In this document: one piece after another, positions 40,104-42,800 of the stretch
How the letters are laid out: each line of letters starts with the position of its first letter
Position numbering within the stretch: position 1 is the first letter of the stretch
NCBI GenBank assembly: GCA_015680685.1
Contig: MNCI01008058.1
Location: 123,088-165,887, forward strand
DNA from: Gnetum montanum
Lineage: Eukaryota > Streptophyta > Gnetopsida > Gnetales > Gnetaceae
Direction of reading: 5' to 3'
DNA length: 42,800 bases
Notes under the pieces: model-generated
The model's input: the letters and a program-made list of their open reading frames with translations, nothing else
Database searches by the model: none
Told to the model about the DNA's origin: nothing
Position numbers and translations under genes: made by a program

Positions 40104-42800
40104 TCAGGGGTTCTCGTCACTTGGGCTAGGTGTTTCGATCTCTATTTGTGACCCTTGCTCTATTTCTAAGCTCGAAGAGATTATGGGAATTGTCGCTTCC
40201 CCCTGTATAACGACCTCTCCCCCCTCGTAGGGCAGGTGGATTTCCTGGTGTATGGGGGATGATACGGCTCTTAACTGGGCTAACCAGGGCCTTCCTAAGA
40301 TGAGATTGAACCCTGGCATCTCATCAACTACCAAGAAATCAACAGATGTAGGGAACTGGTTTCCTGCTATAAAGTCAAGGGTTATCGTGCCCTTGACTAA
40401 TACACGCGACCCGTTGAAGGATTTCAAACATGCGGTTGTTGTGGATTTAATCGAGTCTGTAAGCCCCAATTGTTCGATGATTGGATATGGTACGACATTA
40501 GTGTCTGCCCCATCGTCTACATGTACCCTATGTATCTTAAATTGGTTTATATGTATGGTTATAAACATGGGGGTCGTCGTCGTCTCGCCGGTTGTTTTAT
40601 CTATTTTGATGCTCTCATCACGAAAGCTTAAGGCCTTAGGGCTGACCCCGCGAGGGGAATACATCACTGCATGGATTGCTGGTTCGCTCGGAGGCAAGTC
40701 CTCACTAACCGGGATAGATGTTAACATGCGTACAAGCACTTCGCGGTGAGTCTGGGAAGTCAACACTAAATCATATAAGCTTAGAGACGTGTTTTTTTGT
40801 TTCAGTGCCTGAGTGACTTGCGTTAGGACCGTCGCGAAATCTCTGCTGTCAGGAGCGTTTTGGTTGAGAGGGATCGGGTCCATCGGGCCTAGGAGTTTTA
40901 TCTCGCGTTTTTGTGATTTCTCGTTCTTGCGGATATTAGCCATTTCACGTTGTTCATGCATCTGAGAGGTTTCGCCGCTGCTGCCTATGTCAGGTTGATT
41001 GTCAGATGATACCATAGGTATGGAGCTAAGAGGTGTTGGTTTAGGTGGCCCCACGGCTAGCCGTTGGCGCTCTCTCTCCACGCGTTCGCGTGTGAGCTTG
41101 TCCGCCAGGCGTTCTCGCGCGTTACAAGGACCTGGCCTCGGACCCTGGGATTGTCCAGGGACCTTTACGACGTATGGAGCAAGACGGGGTTGCGGGTATG
41201 ACTGGGCTGGAGCCTGTGCGGGCACCCGGACGACGTATGGAGTTGGCCTTAGTGGAGATGGGACCTCCGTCATTGCAACCGCGGGTGGTACTCGGACTAC
41301 AAAGGGGGCAGGCCGAGCGTAAGGTGTCGTTGTGCTCGCGGGATTAACGGGGGGAATGTGCACCACGTAGGGTTGTTGGCGCGTCATCATGTTGGGGACG
41401 GGTGTAATCGAGTGTACTCGAACTACGTATGGCCGCTGCGGGGTACAAGATGTCTGGTGTGCGACCGTAGGCTCAACGAGAGGGATTTGAACTACAAACG
41501 GCTTGTTAGATATTTTCTTATTCTCCGGGTGTATCATATTAATGTGGGGTGTGTCGGGCTCATCGTCACAGTAAATCGTGCTAATTGTGTATGGAGCCTC
41601 CTTAGTATTTAGGGGGTCTTGGTACACTCCCATGGTTTGATTTTGTGGCTGGACGGGGTTAGCCCCGTCAAATGTGATGCTACCTTCGTCAATCATCCGT
41701 TGGATATCCTGCTTCAAAGTAAAACAGTAATCTGTTCCATGACCCGGTCTTTGGTGATAGTCGCAAAAGCGATCCATCCGGAATCCTTTGGGCACGGGGG
41801 GCTCATCTGGCGTTGCTAGGCTCGGATTCTGTACGAGTTGACAGAATCGGTCGTGTCTTTGTATGGCCGCAGGGGATAATTGTTTGTGGCTCATCAACCC
41901 AGCCTTTAAGAGTTGATCGAAGAGTTGGGAAGGCTTCATTGGCAGAGGCGTGTATTGAGAGGGTTCTTTCCTCTCAAAATTCCGTGTACGGTTCGTCGGA
42001 TTCTGTTGCGATGATGATTCCTGTGTGGTGGTTGTGGGCGAGGGGTGATAGTAGTTAGTAGGTGGCATCGGTGGTTTTTGTTGTTGCGTCCCTGCTACGG
42101 CTGCTATAGTGGTTTTAGCCTTTTCTTTGTCTTTCTTAATATGTTGATTTTTAAAGGCTGTGTAGGCTGGATCGTGACTGTTTTGGGCAGCTTCTTCGAT
42201 ATTCTTAATTTGCTCGAACACCTGACTGAGATCTCGTGCATTGAGGTAGTACAGTTTAGATTTAAAAAAATCATTGACGGCCCCTTTTAGGATCGTAAGT
42301 AGGTAAAATGGGGAGATCGGTTCATGAAGCTCATTCAGAGCTGCGCTCCATCTTTGAATAAATTTTTGGACCGGTTCGAGGGGCCCCTGCTTAATCTGCA
42401 TGAGGCTATCCAGCGTTGGCTCTGGTTTCAAGTTATACTTGAATCGAGTCACAAACTGACATATAAGGTCATCCAAAGCGCAGATGGAGTTCCTGGGCAA
42501 GGCGCGGTACCAATCGAGTGCCCTCCCTGTGAGGGACATGGGGAACACCCGGAGGACAGCGTGGGGCCAGGCTTGGAGCAGGGCGCATTCCAACCGGAAT
42601 GTTATGAGATGGGCGTTAGGATCTGTCTCGCCGTTATACTTGGTTAATGTTGGCAAGGGAACACCTTTGGGCAAGGTTAAAGGTGGGACAGAGGAGCTGA
42701 TGGGGTCATCATTGTAGAAATCTACCACTTTCATCTCCCCATCGGTGACGGTTTTGAGGCGCTTCACCTCATCTGTCAATTCCTGCATCATTCTTTTGGC
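40104..42800 (-). CDS. Element C: gag-protease, open, N-terminus outside the window
   Basis: No stop in about 898 codons. Gag core at about residues 50-130 counted from Met at 42791 (LTKYNGETDPNAHL, LTGRALDWYRALP, LICQFVTRFKYN); capsid continues to about 215. Zinc knuckle FCDYHQRPGHGTDYC near residue 340 (C-x2-H-x4-H-x4-C, the Tat form). Six PYVVRVP-type repeats lie at about residues 430-545. Protease near residues 735-870: VHVDDGADTNVV active site (D-D-G-A, where most families have D-T/S-G-A), then MPGFNLILGRPWLAQLRAVS. The frame ends at 40104 without RT, so pol needs another route of expression. Gag forms the particle and protease matures it. The captured gene lies directly downstream on the other strand. 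Confidence 0.9.
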   Translation of the reverse strand, partial: AKRMMQELTDEVKRLKTVTDGEMKVVDFYNDDPISSSVPPLTLPKGVPLPTLTKYNGETDPNAHLITFRLECALLQAWPHAVLRVFPMSLTGRALDWYRALPRNSICALDDLICQFVTRFKYNLKPEPTLDSLMQIKQGPLEPVQKFIQRWSAALNELHEPISPFYLLTILKGAVNDFFKSKLYYLNARDLSQVFEQIKNIEEAAQNSHDPAYTAFKNQHIKKDKEKAKTTIAAVAGTQQQKPPMPPTNYYHPSPTTTTQESSSQQNPTNRTRNFERKEPSQYTPLPMKPSQLFDQLLKAGLMSHKQLSPAAIQRHDRFCQLVQNPSLATPDEPPVPKGFRMDRFCDYHQRPGHGTDYCFTLKQDIQRMIDEGSITFDGANPVQPQNQTMGVYQDPLNTKEAPYTISTIYCDDEPDTPHINMIHPENKKISNKPFVVQIPLVEPTVAHQTSCTPQRPYVVRVHSITPVPNMMTRQQPYVVHIPPVNPASTTTPYARPAPFVVRVPPAVAMTEVPSPLRPTPYVVRVPAQAPAQSYPQPRLAPYVVKVPGQSQGPRPGPCNARERLADKLTRERVERERQRLAVGPPKPTPLSSIPMVSSDNQPDIGSSGETSQMHEQREMANIRKNEKSQKREIKLLGPMDPIPLNQNAPDSRDFATVLTQVTQALKQKNTSLSLYDLVLTSQTHREVLVRMLTSIPVSEDLPPSEPAIHAVMYSPRGVSPKALSFRDESIKIDKTTGETTTTPMFITIHINQFKIHRVHVDDGADTNVVPYPIIEQLGLTDSIKSTTTACLKSFNGSRVLVKGTITLDFIAGNQFPTSVDFLVVDEMPGFNLILGRPWLAQLRAVSSPIHQEIHLPYEGGEVVIQGEATIPIISSSLEIEQGSQIEIETPSPSDENP
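41155..41510 (-). repeat. Six PYVVRVP peptide repeats in the gag-protease linker
   Basis: From N to C: KPFVVQIP, RPYVVRVH, QPYVVHIP, APFVVRVP, TPYVVRVP, APYVVKVP. They are spaced about 65 bp (20-23 residues) apart with Pro-rich spacers. Element B has three (PFILRMP, PFIIRAH, PFVIRVP) at 20219-20415. Confidence 0.85.

Larger units (their letters stand above)
27292..42800 (-). mobile_element. Element C: Tat-like retrotransposon, youngest copy, running off the window
   Basis: On the minus strand from 42800: gag-protease, hairpin spacer, captured gene (plus strand), hairpin spacer, RT, RNase H, second RNase H, integrase, hairpin-rich 3' UTR and 3' LTR. Its insertion into B's RT sets a relative age. 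Gag-protease is open for 899 codons, whereas pol has four stops and one frameshift. The 5' LTR lies outside the window. Confidence 0.9.

Noticed and set aside
40252-42717. Plus-strand ORFs opposite gag-protease
   Set aside because: They are shadows of the open minus-strand gag-protease frame, with no domain of their own.

Overview
The window is repeat-rich plant nuclear DNA. It is a stack of Ty3/gypsy (Metaviridae) LTR retrotransposons with no convincing host gene, tRNA, rRNA or CRISPR array. The lineage signs are plant Tat/Athila type: a CHHC zinc knuckle in gag, a second RNase H between the first RNase H and integrase, Athila-type primer sites, and plant-style GT-AG introns. The species cannot be named from this sequence.

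Layout. (1) 1-8054: old AT-rich Athila-like debris. Element D (+; LTR end, primer site, gag, protease start) meets element E (-; gag, primer site, LTR) tail to tail near 3440. LTR F (-) lies at 5721-6730 and a partial LTR G (+) at 7257-8054. (2) 8055-17436: element A (-): LTR, 3' UTR, integrase, RT, then an oppositely oriented captured gene. (3) 17437-27291: element B (+): LTR tail, primer site, gag-protease with a sequence gap, captured gene on the other strand, start of RT. B comes from a more divergent subfamily. (4) 27292-42800: element C (-), inserted into B's RT, the best preserved copy. It has LTR, 3' UTR, integrase, two RNase H domains, RT, captured gene (+) and gag-protease running off the window.

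The main discovery candidate is the captured gene. In all three copies it sits between protease and RT, antisense to gag-pol. In C it resolves into eight exons (35091-39310) with canonical splice sites, own TATA box and about 1054 codons. Exon lengths agree between copies: 450 nt for exon 2 in A, B and C; 131 and 269 nt for exons 1 and 3 in A and C; 1041 nt for exon 4 in B and, after one 1-nt deletion, in C. Exons 2-3 look like a plant FCP1/NIF (HAD) phosphatase domain whose catalytic acids are replaced. Exon 4 looks like a plant transposon-associated domain. Exon 7 is a predicted coiled coil. All three copies are now broken by stop codons, but the shared structure implies it was maintained while the family was mobile.

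Two non-coding systems accompany it. One is a family of short hairpins (an AGTTTA box, then a GTC..GAC or GCC..GGC stem with compensating changes) in the spacers on both sides of the captured gene and in the 3' UTR. The other is arrays of the palindrome GCGTNNACGC next to both the LTR promoter and the captured gene's promoter and intron 1.

Several oddities look like assembly artefacts: single Ns at 11115, 11355 and 30270, an inverted block at 11116-11354, and a gap of about 930 N where about 330 bases are expected.
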